DNA from: Isoperla grammatica
Taxonomy: Eukaryota; Arthropoda; Insecta; Plecoptera; Perlodidae
Reading direction: 5' to 3'
DNA: 64,000 nt
Assembly: GCA_945910005.1 (NCBI GenBank)
Contig: OX246740.1
Location: forward strand, 3,273,897-3,337,896
Numbering within the stretch: position 1 is the stretch's first letter; each line of letters starts with the position of its first letter. The notes below the pieces were generated by a model. The model worked only from the letters and a program-made list of their open reading frames with translations. It had not been told where the DNA came from and made no database searches. Positions 37,907 through 50,226 of the stretch are shown piece by piece. A program made the translations under genes and the position numbers.

Positions 37907-39374
37907 TTCCAACCTTATTTTATCAAACTTCTCCAATACTGTCTTGATTCAAAAACATTATCTCTACTTTACAACAGTATTTTATAATTTAAATTATTTG
38001 TAAACTTTAAGAAAATAATTGTTATTTCAAATTGATCATTAAGATAGATAATGCAATGTATATGCACACGTCAACCCACTACGTGCTCCGTTGTTACATT
38101 ACATCAGGAACCATTCACTGGCGTCCGTAGTTTCGACACCCCTGCTGTGAAGTTCAACAGGAACACAATACCCCTGCTTTTGTTTGTTCTGCCCCTCTTA
38201 TTACCCCGCTGCGTTCGGGGCCACCCCCATCATGGGTAGGGGCCTACCTTACGTCACCGCAGCCCCAAACTAGGCCACATTATCAACAATGAAACTCGAA
38301 GCCAAATGGATTCCCTGACTCACGTCAGATAATATGTGTGGTGCATTCCTAAGTTCGGGTTTCTTGATTTTTATGAAATGGAGACCCCAACTTTTCTTCA
38401 CTTATCTTCTTTTTCCAGAGTTAATAAGATTTTTCTTTCCATCAGCCAAACACGAGAAACTCAAATAGGATTTCTGGTACATTTTCCATCAAGCTATATT
38501 TTCGACGTAGACACTATCTTTTCTTATTGCTTACTTTGAATTCGCTTTGTAAGATATCATGACATGATTGTAACAAATAATGGTGTGAAATCTAATGTAA
38601 TCAAAGGCTGGACAATAAATATGTAGTTTTTTAAAGAGTTTTCATTAAAATATTCGCAAGTTTACATCTAGGTTAGATTCATCATATCGTGTCAAGTGCG
38701 TCACCCCCCAGATCCTTCTTAAACATGCGAATGAAAAATATTATATATAATATCATTTTCAAAATAGCGATTGTCACAAGAATTTGAATTAATCTATATG
38801 TTTCAAATAGATACTTTCCTGTCATGAACGCAATGTTAGTCGTTTCTTGTCACCACATCCTTTGAAACTACTTGTCAGTTGAGGGAGAGAAAGAGAGCTG
38901 CATCAATGTTTTAACTTATCCTTACCACGTTCAACCGATGTTTCACTTTATTTTTGTTACACACTAACACACATCAATCAATATTTCACGTCAAATCTGC
39001 AAACAATAAAACAAAACGTTTCACTCAGATTATGAAATAACAAACGCAAACAGTTTTTCTCGAGCCCAAGTGAGAAATCAATTAACGACCCTCTAGACGA
39101 AATCCTGAGAAAGCACGCTAAGTGGTTTAACGGTTAACACAATTGAGAAAGACATAAGAAAGCGCAAAGACGGGACAACGCCACGCAGCACAGCACTTTC
39201 TCAACTTTCCCACAAACCACTGAACCAGAAAACAATATTAAAAACTTTGAACTGGCTGGAGAACCACAGAGCTTTTTCAAGAACAATAATGTTGAAAAGT
39301 TGAAGTGAGAGGGAAAGAGTTCTAATGGGACTCTCGATAGATTGAGGACATGAGAGAGCCTCAATGAGGTTATT
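37907..39374. other. No gene seen
   Basis: A GC-richer stretch at 38050-38300 has no recognised product. Confidence 0.5.
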
Positions 39375-39393
39375 GGGGGGGGGGGGGGGGGGG
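39375..39393 (+). repeat. Poly-G tract (19)
   Basis: Uninterrupted G run after GAGGTTATT. Confidence 0.95.
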
Positions 39394-39549
39394 CTATTCT
39401 GTGATCCCCAAGTTACAAACATAAAACCAGTAATGGCTAGTCTGTAAATAACATTTCGATGAAAAATTATTATAATTCTACTTTGAAAATGGAACTATGA
39501 GAGACGCACAGTTATTCCTAGAAATATAAAATTCACTGTCTTCATTTCG

Positions 39550-39655
39550 TAAGAGTCACCGTGGTATGATGGTTAGACAAACGATGTAAAACCATAAACT
39601 TATGTAACACTGTTGAGAGTAATAACCACATATATATGAGGTCCGAGGCCCAGTA
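39550..39655 (+). repeat. tRNA-like SINE fragment
   Basis: CCGTGGTATGATGGTTAGAC is A-box-like, close to a tRNA 5' half. GAGGTCCGAGGCCCAG about 65 bases later resembles a B box with one mismatch. The wide spacing and absence of stems point to a SINE remnant. Confidence 0.35.
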
Positions 39656-40186
39656 TTTTGGCTGCAACTTCGAGTATGTCAATAGTACAAAGGTTATAGA
39701 ATAACAAATTAATGCAGTACAAACACGCTTTTTCAAAATATAACCCATTATCGAAATTTTATTTAACATCAAATATCGAATGAACATATTGATTATCGTG
39801 TGCATTCCTAATAATAACAGTTAAAATAGTCTGACAGTAGTTTTGTCTCTCCCTGTGACAAGCTTGGTTTCATATCGTGACGTCATACAGTGGCTCGCTA
39901 TATGACTCACAGTAAGTTGGACCGGCTACAAGTATGTAGGCCTACACTGCCAGGTGATGAGTTAGCCTGCTGCGTATACCTCTACCAAGTATTATCTTAT
40001 TAATAGGCACAGATGGAACACTCGGCGACAACACATGATTTGATTTAATTTAATTTTTCATTTAATTTATTATTTATTCATACATAGTGTACATACAACC
40101 GATTTCGTCACATTATATTTATATTAAATATATTGTCAAAATATCCATTAAATTCACATTAAACGTGATAAAATATGTCAGTTCAA

Positions 40187-40275
40187 GAAATTAGCAGCTT
40201 CGATTGATCAAATGGTCCTACTCGATACTCGATAATCGAGAGGTCGATGGTGCGAGTCGGGCACCGGCAATCCTG
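40187..40275 (+). repeat. tRNA-like SINE fragment
   Basis: ATTAGCAGCTTCGATTGATC, then GTCGATGGTGCGAGTCGGGC, which contains a B-box-like GGTGCGAGTCGG. The open minus frame across it is a by-product. Confidence 0.3.
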
Positions 40276-41072
40276 AAATTTTTTCCCAAAGTTTTTCTTA
40301 GTCATAACATGAAACATAGGCCTAAATGTTGAAATTGAGCATCTCCATATTGTTTTATTTCTTTTCATCCAACCCCGTGGGTAGGAAAAGTCTGCCTGTT
40401 GTGAAATGCAACAAAGAGACCCACGCATACGTCTCCACAGTTCAGTAAGAAAACAAATCCTGTATTCTTGTGATCTATATGTTGGCGATCTCCTTCGATA
40501 CAATGTTGCGTTATTTGATCTTGTTCATCACGTTACGTAGTATTTATTATTTAGGTAATGTGTGATATCAGTACAGATAACGGAGCTAGAAATGACACAA
40601 TACCGCTCGACTTATGTACGTTAAAACCTTGGAAGACAATCTCTTTAATAGTTATTAAAACTCTGTTTCCTATAATTTCACGCTGTTTTCTATCTCCACA
40701 CATGAGCAACGTTTCTCTTAATTATTACAGTTTAACAATTACCGTTTTCATTTCTTTAATATTGATTTTTATTCCACCTAAGCAACTACATTCAAAATGC
40801 AACCTGTAACTCATATTCAAGATCTACTAATCCACCGCTAGCTATGCGGAGACTGCTGATAATAGAATCAGTTAAAATTGAAGGTGCTGTCACTGATTCA
40901 GGTCCATAAGTCAGTAGTTATATAATTATCACACAGTAATTGTTAAGAACAATCTGTCTGTTTCCATAGTCAAATCCATTGTTGCAGCTTTTTCGATTGG
41001 TGCATATTCAATGTTTGCTAGAAAGAAAAAAACATAGCAATTTTTATCATTTTGCTGACCATGTGATTTGTC
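40276..41072. other. Probable intron upstream of the receptor exon
   Basis: AT-rich, with no second receptor exon recognised. Earlier TM1-TM2 coding sequence must lie further upstream or outside the window. Confidence 0.5.
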
Positions 41073-41081
41073 TTGTTGCAG
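41073..41081 (+). other. 3' splice acceptor of the receptor exon
   Basis: A T-rich stretch leads into TTGTTGCAG immediately before the exon. A branch-point-like TGCTGAC lies about 28 bases upstream. The reading frame upstream of the AG loses all GPCR character, which supports this as the exon boundary. Confidence 0.7.
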
Positions 41082-41262
41082 GTAAAGCCGTCCCATTCGT
41101 CGAGCTGACAGTAGCGCATGCGTCAGTGCTGACTATTCTCGCCATAAGCTTCGAGCGCTACTACGCCATCTGTGAGCCACTCAAGGCTGGATACGTCTGC
41201 ACTAAAGCCAGAGCCTTCTTGATATGTCTGCTCGCCTGGACGTTCGCCGCCATCTTTACGAG
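41082..41262 (+). CDS. ETHR: Internal exon of a rhodopsin-family GPCR, probably ecdysis-triggering hormone receptor (TM3-TM4)
   Basis: Seen: an acceptor (pyrimidine-rich, ending TTGTTGCAG) opens a 181-bp exon, and GTGGGT donor sequence follows it. The exon starts in phase 1 and ends in phase 2. It encodes about 59 complete residues: TM3 (PFVELTVAHASVLTILAISF), the E-R-Y variant of the DRY motif, ICL2 (AICEPLKAGYVCTKARA) and TM4 with its conserved Trp (LLAWTFAA). Counting back 25 residues from the ERY arginine puts the conserved TM3 disulfide cysteine (3.25) exactly on the codon split by the upstream intron; its last two bases (GT) are present. Known family: ETHRs are Gq-coupled peptide receptors that trigger the ecdysis sequence, related to TRH and neuromedin U receptors. 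The ELTVAHASVLTILAISFERYY and EPLKAGYVCTKARA pattern fits ETHR as I remember it. Inference: a real exon of an ETHR orthologue. TM1-2 and TM5-7 exons were not found in the window. The alternative is another member of the TRHR/NMUR-like group. Confidence 0.78.
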
Positions 41263-41268
41263 GTGGGT
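41263..41268 (+). other. 5' splice donor after the receptor exon
   Basis: The exon ends ACGAG and is followed by GTGGGT. The two last exon bases (AG) leave a phase-2 codon, which would give Ser or Arg after joining. That fits the FTS that follows TM4 in ETHR-type receptors as I recall them. The open frame continues about 10 codons past this point, but that part has no receptor character. Confidence 0.65.
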
Positions 41269-43342
41269 AGACATGTTTAGCGCATGCGTATAACTATACA
41301 AGATGGCCGAATAGTGTGGTTTTATACTGCCTCATAGATTCAAGGTCTTCTGCCATCGTCAAAGGCGATCACCGGACTTTAAAACCCCAGATTTTCACAT
41401 AACATTGTAACTATATCTGAGATTATCAAATCACAGATTAACGAAGTTTGGTGGTGAATTCGGAAGTTAGTTGTGAAGGGATATTGCAACCATTGCCACA
41501 ATGTTAAAATCTCAAGTTATTAAAATAAAGTGATGTGCCAAAACCAGCTAATACGGACAAAAAGTAAAATATTTGTATGAAAATTTCGTCTTGCCTAGAA
41601 ATAGAAATATATTTTGAATGTGCAGATTTTCTGTTACTTATTTACTAAAAATAAACTAGAATGTGATAACATTGTGCACCAAAATGGCTATCCTAGGACT
41701 GATGAAATAAAATAACTACTGTAAAACCTATCAAATAGACTAGTTTTGTTGTTTACTAAATCTAAATAAGACGTTTAGGTCAACTTTTGGCTTCTAACTG
41801 TTAAAGGTGGAATCTGAATCTAGGAGGCAGTCATCAACATTATTCAACCATCTTGTATTCCTAAAATTGCTGTCAGTATAAAATGGCTAACATGGTGTAG
41901 TTTTATATCTCTATGTCGCCTTGTTTTGTGTTCTCGCTTACACATTTGCCAATGTTTGTCTTCCAAATGTATGTTGTCCACGCACACACTACTCACACTG
42001 CTTCAAGCATGCAGCAGTACACGTATATGTTGGCACTCTCATTTCATTCAGTATTTATCTGCACGGCCCTTCACTCAGTGCTGAATACAGACGTCAATGA
42101 AATGCTGAACTTGAAAACCCGCACCGTGTTAAAACCGGAATTAATATCATTTTATGTCAACCGAAATTCAATGTCCTTTTGAAAATAAACTGAATAGAAT
42201 TTGATTGGAAACGTGTTAGAAACGCGAAGTTGTGGAGTAACGTGGATTTAGGGTTTATACCGGCCGGTGACTTAAAAATGCAGATCAATATTAAATTATC
42301 AGTTAATGGTTAATGAAAATCAGTCAGTAGATTACACCAACTGTAACTACCATGGTGATGTAATCTGTTCAGATTTAGTTTTAAATGCAGATAATTAGTT
42401 TTGCATATTAATGCACTGTTAAATAATACAGTTGAAATTGGATGTTTCCGAAAGTCAATAATTTGTTTTCACTGTTTTCACTGTTTGAAATTTTCTCTAT
42501 TTTTAATATTGGAGGGGATTGAATTTCAAAATGAGTGTACGACATTAGTCATGTAAATTCGCGAAATGTTCCGTGTTACTTAAATAAAAAAAACAGTTAT
42601 CTTCATTTTGAGCACATTTTTAAGTCCACATAATAACCATAGTCTTTAAATGTTGCTATTTGACGAATAAATCCATCTCACTTAAAACTAACGAGACTTA
42701 ATCATTTTTAATTGTGTCCTTACAAGTGTTGCTATAAAAATTTTAGAATAGAAACTGCAATAACTTAAACTGTAAGTGGAATCTCTTTGTTAATGAATCG
42801 GCAAAGTTTCATGAAATCTGTGGCCCTACGGTTAGCCATTCTTCTCTCATCTGACTATGATGTACAACAATGACCGCTTTACACACCATTATTAAAACAG
42901 TCTGAATTCTACACTGGTGAAGGATCCTATTTCTGTCGCATGAGTGTTTTGATGCACAGTTGATGTTCTGCATTATTTACAATACATTGGGCAAACAGCA
43001 GTTTTACACAAAGGCCTCTGTAGACATCGATAAAAAAATGTGCAGGCTGTGCTTTAAATAAAGAAATTATAACATTTTACATATGTTTAAAAATATTTTT
43101 AATACATTCACAATCTAATAATTTAACATTGTTTCATGTTTATTAAGAAGAGTGAACTGTATAATAAACTATAACTATCTTGTGTTAATTTTGAAGACAA
43201 TTCTGAATGCTATTCAGACACTTAATCCGTGAAAAAAAATATGAAAAATTAAATTTACAATTTTGTTATTACCATATTATTAGATACCTTATATTTTCAA
43301 CTATAATCTAACTGTTCAAACTGCAGAGCCACATTATGCCCA

Positions 43343-43357
43343 GTATCACGTGCACGT
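43343..43357. promoter_or_regulatory. Double E-box palindrome
   Basis: TCACGTGCACGTGA is a 14-bp perfect palindrome containing two overlapping-type CACGTG sites. It lies downstream of the receptor exon, presumably in an intron. A bHLH target is plausible but unproven. Confidence 0.25.
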
Positions 43358-43654
43358 GACTTTTGTGTTTCATACTAGCACTGCCATCTGGTGTTCATTC
43401 TGTAAACCTCCCTCACACACCCAGCAACCAGCACACCTCTTTTTTGCATACTCTCTCAACGCATGAGTGTTTTTGTATCGTCATCCATGATGTAAAGTAC
43501 GTCACAACTAGCAATCATTGTTGTTGTATTGAGATACATGGCGATATATTGAAGTCGGGATGAGAACGCGACTTCCGATATCGATCGGTAACAACATCGA
43601 TCGAGTATTAAAGATATCTTATCGTTCTGTCTATATAAACCTGATTTCGCTTAG

Positions 43655-43785
43655 TAAGTTACACGTGGTTACACGTATTATGGCTATTGGTAGCGATCGT
43701 CAGCTGCTTCCAATCTATAAACGTGCATTACGACGTTACACGTGCATTACGTGCATTACACATGCATTAGACGTGTATTACGTGA
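43655..43785. repeat. Degenerate ACGTGCATTAC repeat
   Basis: TTACACGTG, ACGTGCATTACGACGTTACA, CGTGCATTACGTGCATTACA and ACGTGTATTACGTG form a short imperfect array with many CACGTG-like words. Confidence 0.6.
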
Positions 43786-44015
43786 TATAGCTACTGCCAG
43801 TGAAGAAAGTGTTGTGTGTGTGAGAAAGAGAGACTATACGATCTCATATTCCACAATGAACCCTACTAACAAAAGAATGCTACTAATGATCATCAGATAG
43901 TATTTAGATGTAACCACGATACATAGATTGTAGATCGAAATGTTTTCATTTGATTATTTTCGATTTCATTCAGATTTCGCTTCTTGATACCGAGAAAGCT
44001 ATGTGTAAAATATTT

Positions 44016-44264
44016 ACAATACAATACAATACATCTTTATTTTGTAAAACAAAAATGGCGAGGTTCAATTACAAAATTATAGTTCTTCCACCTAACCATG
44101 CATACATTTCTAATTAATTCTAATATTCTCAGGAGCAGTATGTCAGCTTTAGACTATATAGTTACTTTGGGTCTATGTAGTTTACAGACCCCCTTACTAT
44201 ATTCATTGTATGCGAGAAAATAGTTTGAAACATTTCCATTTAAATAAGGAATACTTTCTACCAA
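44016..44264 (-). mobile_element. 3' tail of a non-LTR retrotransposon-like element
   Basis: Read on the minus strand the segment ends TTTTGTTTTACAAAATAAAG, then ATGTATTGTATTGTATTGT. That is an AATAAA-like signal followed by a simple (ATTGT) tail, the form in which many CR1/Jockey-type elements end. Upstream is GGAAATGTTTCAAACTATTT, which could be 3' untranslated DNA. No reverse transcriptase motif is visible. The 115-bp array starts exactly where this segment stops. Confidence 0.4.
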
Positions 44265-45376
44265 AATGTATGAATGTCTATAAGGTTGGTAGCGCTCATC
44301 TTATCCACGATGTAGTGACGCGTTGTTAGACAGCTGCAGAATGTGACCCAGCTATGAGAAAGTGCATCAGAATAATAAGAATGTATGAATGTCTATAAGG
44401 TTGGTAGCGCTCATCTTATCCACGATGCAGTGACGCGTTGTTAGACAGCAGCAGAATGTGACCCAGCTATGAGGAAGTGCATCAGAATAATAAGAATGTA
44501 TGAATATCTATAAGGTTGGTAGCCCTCATCTTATCCACGATGTAGTGAAGCGTTGTTAGACAGCTGCAGAATGTGACCCAGCTATGGGGAAGTGCATCAG
44601 AATAATAAGAATGTATGAATGTCTATAAGGTTGGTAGCGCTCATCTTATCCACGGTGCAGTGACGCGTTGTTTGACAGCTGCAGAATGTGACCCAACTAT
44701 GAGGAAGTGCATCAGAATAATAAGAATGTATGAATGTCTTTAAGGTTGGTAGCGCTCATGTTATCCACGATGCAGTGACGAATGTGACCCAGCTATGAGG
44801 AAGTGCATCAGAATAATAAGAATGTATGAATGTCTATAAGGTTGGCAGCGCTCATCTTATCCACGATAAAGTGACGCGTTGTTAGACAGCTGCAGAATGT
44901 GACCCAGCTATGAGGAAGTGCATCAGAATAATAAGAATGTATGAATGTCTATAAGGTTGGTAGCGCTCGTCTTATCCACGATGTAGTGACGCGTTGTTTG
45001 ACAGCTGCAGAATGTGACCCAGCTATGAGGAAGTGCATCAGAATAATAAGAATGTATGAATGTCTATAAGGTTGGTAGCGCTCGTCTTATCCACGATGTA
45101 GTGACGCGTTGTTTGACAGCTGCAGAATGTGACCCAGCTATGAGGAAGTGCATCAGAATAATAAGAATGTATGAATGTCTATAAGGTTGGTAGCGCTCAT
45201 CTTATCCACGATGTAGTGACGAATGTGACCCAGCTATGAGGAAGTGCATCAGAATAATAAGAATGTATGAATGTCTATAAGGTTGGTAGCGCTCATCTTA
45301 TCCACGATGCAGTGACGTGTTGTTTGACAGCTGCAGAATGTGACCCAGCTATGAGGAAGTGCATCAGAATAATAAA
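44265..45376. repeat. Ten-copy tandem array of a 115-bp unit
   Basis: AATGTATGAATGTCTATAAG recurs at 44265, 44380, 44495, 44610, 44725, 44821, 44936, 45051, 45166 and 45262. Spacing is 115, except 96 after the fifth and ninth copies. Both short units lack the same 19 bases (CGTTGTTAGACAGCTGCAG). Units are highly similar, so the array expanded recently or is homogenised. Short open frames across it are by-products. Confidence 0.95.
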
Positions 45377-47951
45377 AATGCCGGGTGAGTGGGTGGGTTT
45401 CTACGAGTATACGAATTTACATTCTGCGATGGGGTTCGCTCTAAATCATTTGCATTATTTTCATGGCAGAAGGTCTCGGATGTCAAGTTGAAATATACAG
45501 TACAGTCAGACGCAAAAGTAAATCGAGACCGGTAAAAGTGAAAACTTATGCCATAGTAAAATGTAACTTGCGTTTGCAGAGCACAGAATATTTGAAACCT
45601 TCGATAGTAATTCAAAGTGAATAACGTTTGTTTTTCAAATACTAACGTCAGCATCCAAAACGTTGCTGTGGAACTCAATTCATACTGTGTTACAACAGCC
45701 ATCGATATTATACCTATTACCAAAGAAAAATACTTGTAGAAAAGAGGAAAAGAGAAATGAATAGTGAGCTGTCTGAAACCAGTCCATGATCTATTGATAA
45801 CCAGAGACACGGATTAGTGGCAATAACAAAAGAATATATTTTTATAACGAAATGACCGATTTGGGTAAAAAAGATCCAAAAATGTATTTTTTATATATTA
45901 TTTTGTACTTACTATACTGCTGCTTGTAAACCCTCAAACTCCAATTTTTTTTTATTGTAACATGCAAATACAAAGCAACATCCTGGTATCGAAATACCTA
46001 AAAATGTTGAAAGGGAAAAATCCACCACTAAAAATTACATTTTAAATACTTTTCACCACCAATTCACTGCTTTCGCGGATAATAAAAAAGAAAATTGTCA
46101 TTTACTGGCAGAAAAAAGGCATGCTTCTGTTGATAACCAATAAAAAAATACACAGAAAAGGTTAACAAAAATGTAATGTTGAAATTGCAAGATATTAATT
46201 GACAAAACATTCGTAATTCATCCAAAGAGGGGTTGGGGGGGGGTAGAGTAGCCTCGGTATCCTTGGAATCTCGTAAATTAAGGAGCACTTCTTGAACAAC
46301 TCAACGAAATGCACCTGATTGTAACCACTGATGTGTTCTATCCATCCATCCAGTTTACCCCGAAGATTCGGGTTCACATCTTGATTCTCTTCTTCCGCCG
46401 CTCGTCAGAGGGTCGCGCGTGTGTACACAGACCCTCGCGGGGGGGGGGGGGGGGGGGGAGGGGAGGCTTCAGTTTTGACAGCATCATTTGACTACTACAC
46501 CCGACCGGCGGGGAAAAAAAATATACTGGACGCTGAATATAAATGACTTCGTTGTTTATCACATTGGAAATAACGTGTTTTGAGAAAATTCTAGAACTAG
46601 TGTGAGGGACTTAGATGCGGTTTTCGTCCCCGTCTTTAAGGTTTTAGATTGGAGTTTTACTTTAGGCTGTTTTTTTATATGTAATCCCTGGTAATGTATT
46701 GTTTCTTTGGATTTTGCTCACTTAACGATATGACGAAAGTTGGTACAAAAAAAACTGTGTTGGTATTTGTGTAATGCGTGATATGTTCTTACATGATAGT
46801 CTAAAGCGTCGGTTATTGTCAAATAATTGCTTTTCTGTCATTGTGACAAATTGTAGCATGTTGAAAGCACGGGCTACGCTGGTAACCTCAAGCGAGAATT
46901 GACTATGCGTTTTGAAATTTACTGAGGCAATATACGTACGAATAATAAAATAAGAAGGAAAATTTGTAAGCTCTAACTTTATATCATTTGATTTGTGGCT
47001 GCCCTGGGAAAAGTAAGTAATTATATAGCCTCTTGTTCTGAGTGAAACTAATTTTCAGTCGCTTCCACTCCCCCGCCTTAACTTTCTTGCGTACCAAATC
47101 AAACAAACTTTTTAATAACGTTTAATGATTTACAACTTTTAAGTTTGAATTTAAAAAATAATAAATTTTTTCCAAAAAGTCGATTTTACTTTGGTTTCTT
47201 TTTATTCAATATTCACCGATATTTCGTTTCAATTAAATATCATAGATAAGTTTATTTCAAAAACCGATAACAGTTGATCACTCAAACAGTTCACAATTTT
47301 AATGGTTGCCCCTTTATTGATGATTGAACCAAACGTATGCCAAGAAACTTTCTTGTCAACAGTGTCCATGCCAATTAAGATAAGGGGTTTTATTTGTGGA
47401 TTAACGTGGTTTCTGGAATGGAGATTTTATACGACAGGAATACATTAATCTTCACCTCCGCCCGCAAACTACCATGGACTAATTTAAATCAATGTATGAA
47501 TTAATTTCTTGGAGTGGTTCTAATCAGAATTCAGAAGCTATCCGAAGCTACATGTTCCGTAACTATGTCACATTCACATACTCTCTTGTGCTGTGTTTTT
47601 TTCTATGAACACTGTTTACATCCGAGGTAAATAAATATGTTAATTGTATGTGATTAGATTTGTGCTTAACTCGAAACAGAACGTCGCGCAAAATATTGTT
47701 TGAACACAAATTAAATTGTATAGATGTGGTTTCGAAATCATGTCTCGTATAGCCATTCGTTGTTAGAGTATAATTAAGACAATATGTTTTCTAGTAAATA
47801 GTGTCTTATTATTTATCTTGGCTTTGGCTTCTGCTTGAAACAAAACATATAACGTTTACATAATTATAACAACCAATCAAGAAATGGGGTAGACTAGAAG
47901 GGAATGAGAATTCATGAAAAGTTAAACCATTTCAGGTTTTACGAAACATAT
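45377..47951. other. No gene seen
   Basis: The 148-codon minus frame (45364-45810), the longest in the window, starts outside and ends inside the satellite edge. It is unrecognised and probably chance. Confidence 0.5.
46439..46458 (+). repeat. Poly-G tract (20)
   Basis: G run in a CpG-rich pocket (GTCGCGCGTGTG, CCCTCGCG), followed by AGGGGAGG. Confidence 0.95.
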
Positions 47952-48081
47952 TATAAGGCCGGCATGTATTTCGTTATCTACTAACTTGTTTTCAATATGG
48001 CAACCAGCCTTCCCATTGGATGTTGCCATGGTGAAAACAAGTTAGTAGCCCGCTAAATATTTCATTATCTAGCCCTTAGAT
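47952..48081. mobile_element. MITE, family D copy 1
   Basis: CTACTAACTTGTTTTCA (47978-47994) and its perfect reverse complement (48032-48048), plus ATGGCAAC and GTTGCCAT inside. Outer arms ATAAGGC-GGCATGTATTTCGT and GCTAAATATTTCATTATCTA are diverged. The centre TGTTTTCAATATGGCAACCA is shared with the 61.4-kb element. Confidence 0.6.
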
Positions 48082-50226
48082 ATTCATTACCTTTTGTTTT
48101 CCTAATTACAAAGAACTAAATTGCAAAACTTTTGATATACCCCACTTTAATTACCGGCGTCCCGTTCGATAGTTACGGGCAACCAAAGTCGAGTAATTTT
48201 TGAAAACTGATTTTGGCCGATTTTCTACTTTTATTAAATTTCTCATTCAAACGGCCCTGCCCGTCGACCCAAACGAGTTATTAAATGATTCTGTTAGTTG
48301 GGTGTGAGTTTTATACCGTAATAAGTGAGAGGTAAATGAGTAAGAAGAAGGATGGAATTTATTCCATGATCACGGTGATTTTGGTCAGTATTAAAGCGTT
48401 TGGAGTAATGTTTATTTATACTCAACAGCTTAAAAAGAAAACTATATAACCATAAAACCCAAGCAAAAACATCAGTAAGTGACATCCTCAAAATCGGTTT
48501 TCTTTTTTCATATCATTCTTGATACGAAAAGCGAAGTATAGGCCTACATAGTAACATATTTCCTCAAAAACTGAAAGAAATATACAATTTAGTGTCTTCT
48601 AGAATAATACTGGAAGCTTTCTCTGATTTACATTCACTGAGCTACTAATTTCCAATTGGTTGAAATAAAAAACATCATTGAGACGCATTATTTATCGTGT
48701 GCCCGAACAGAAAAACAATTATAAAAATATGTTCGATTAGGTTTTAGAACCAGGTTTCAATATCAGTTTGAACAGTGCTTTCTGACCATATTCAAAAAAC
48801 GTGTACTGCGGGTGGAACCGCCTTTTAAGTAGATTATACAAAAATGCAAACGCAACCTGTAAACCTGTATATTCCTGTAACCGCTGACAACTTGCGTCAC
48901 ACTTGAACACCAAGTTGCGTCATCACTCAATGAATGTTAAGAAGAGTTCGTTTTGTCGTAAATCGAGCGAGACCGTTCATTGCTCATCATCACTGTCACC
49001 TGCGGAAACGTCGGTAGCTCGATGTCAACATGAGAGATGGTGATTACGGCGGTCAGGGTGCGCATGCTAAATAATGAACATGATGAAACATTACTCACAG
49101 ATGTATAGCTCACTTGCTTCACATGTCTTGGCAAACAAACGTGTTTTTGACCAGAACATTTATTATGTATTTAAATTTATTTAAAAATATGTTGTTTTTT
49201 AAAATAAATATTTAATATTTATATTATAAGCGCAATATGGGCTACACATTAATTATTTGTTTAAAGCCAAAAATGTAATATTTCGTAATTTGTTTAATAT
49301 TTCTTTCTTTAGTATTCAATATCCTGTTTTACTAATATTTTTATTTTATTTTTGTTGTTCTGTGTCATATTGGCAACTTTCAATATAAGGCAGAGATTTA
49401 ACAAAGAAGGGTATTACTACCCTGCAAATCAATAAGACAATAAATTCACAAAGTTAGTTACAGGCAATAAGTAACAAATCCAACCCAAGAGCTAGAAAAG
49501 CAGGCTAAAATGTTTTTTTTTTTTTTAAATAAAATAATCAAACATAATTGTATTAGACTGTTGGCAGACAAAGTAATGCACACAAATTAATATCAATGAT
49601 CTTTCTTTGACTCGAGTTTCTACCTCAGGAATTTAAAAGTTTGTAAAACTGCAATATATTTCATTAAACTGTATTCATATAAAATAAAGTTTTATGTTTC
49701 AAATAGAAAATTAGCCTCGCACGTTTTAATTAAACCCGCTACACTCTCACAATTTGAAATAAAAAGTTAAATAGTTTTAAAACCGACATTTCTCACAAAT
49801 GAAAAGAACGAAACATGTTTAAATAGTTCGTCTGCAGCTTAAATAAACACGTGTTAGACTACTACCCTAGAACTGTCATCAGCGAGAGCGCCTGCAAAAA
49901 CCAACATAGACCGCAAACCCAGAGACGACGTTCTCCATAAATTGACTAGAAACCCAACAAGCTGCAACACGCCGATAGCAACGCAAATAACATGGAAACA
50001 GCTGTCTATTAAATGTACGAAAAAAACATTTACATAAACAGTTTCAAATTATGAAACTATAATGCTATTACATTTTACGAGACTTTAATTAAACCAAAAA
50101 TGTTAAAATCAAGACTTCCTTTCGATTGATATTAAGTTAGAAATAAAATAATACTTATGTGTGGTTTAAAATTAACTTTAAAGTGAAGACCATTCGAAAT
50201 AAAAGCAAAAAATAAAAACATCTATC
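48082..50226. other. No gene seen
   Basis: AT-rich with a T-run at about 49511-49525. A TAGGCCTA palindrome is at 48539. Confidence 0.5.

Larger units (their letters stand above)
41269..44015. other. Probable intron downstream of the receptor exon
   Basis: No TM5-TM7-like segment was found. The 89-codon frame at 41.9-42.2 kb has hydrophobic patches but no GPCR motif. Confidence 0.5.

Noticed and set aside
40183..40503. 106-codon minus-strand frame
   Set aside because: It overlaps a tRNA-like repeat and has no family resemblance.
41269..41293. Extension of the receptor open frame past the TM4 segment
   Set aside because: A good GTGGGT donor precedes it and the residues lose receptor character, so it is intronic.
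41913..42182. Hydrophobic frame downstream of the receptor exon as a possible TM5-7 exon
   Set aside because: No TM5-TM7 motif (no F-x-x-C-W-x-P or N-P-x-x-Y) and no matching splice sites.
45364..45810. 148-codon minus-strand frame, the longest in the window
   Set aside because: It ends inside satellite-derived sequence, has no recognisable domain and an AT-driven composition. Chance frame.
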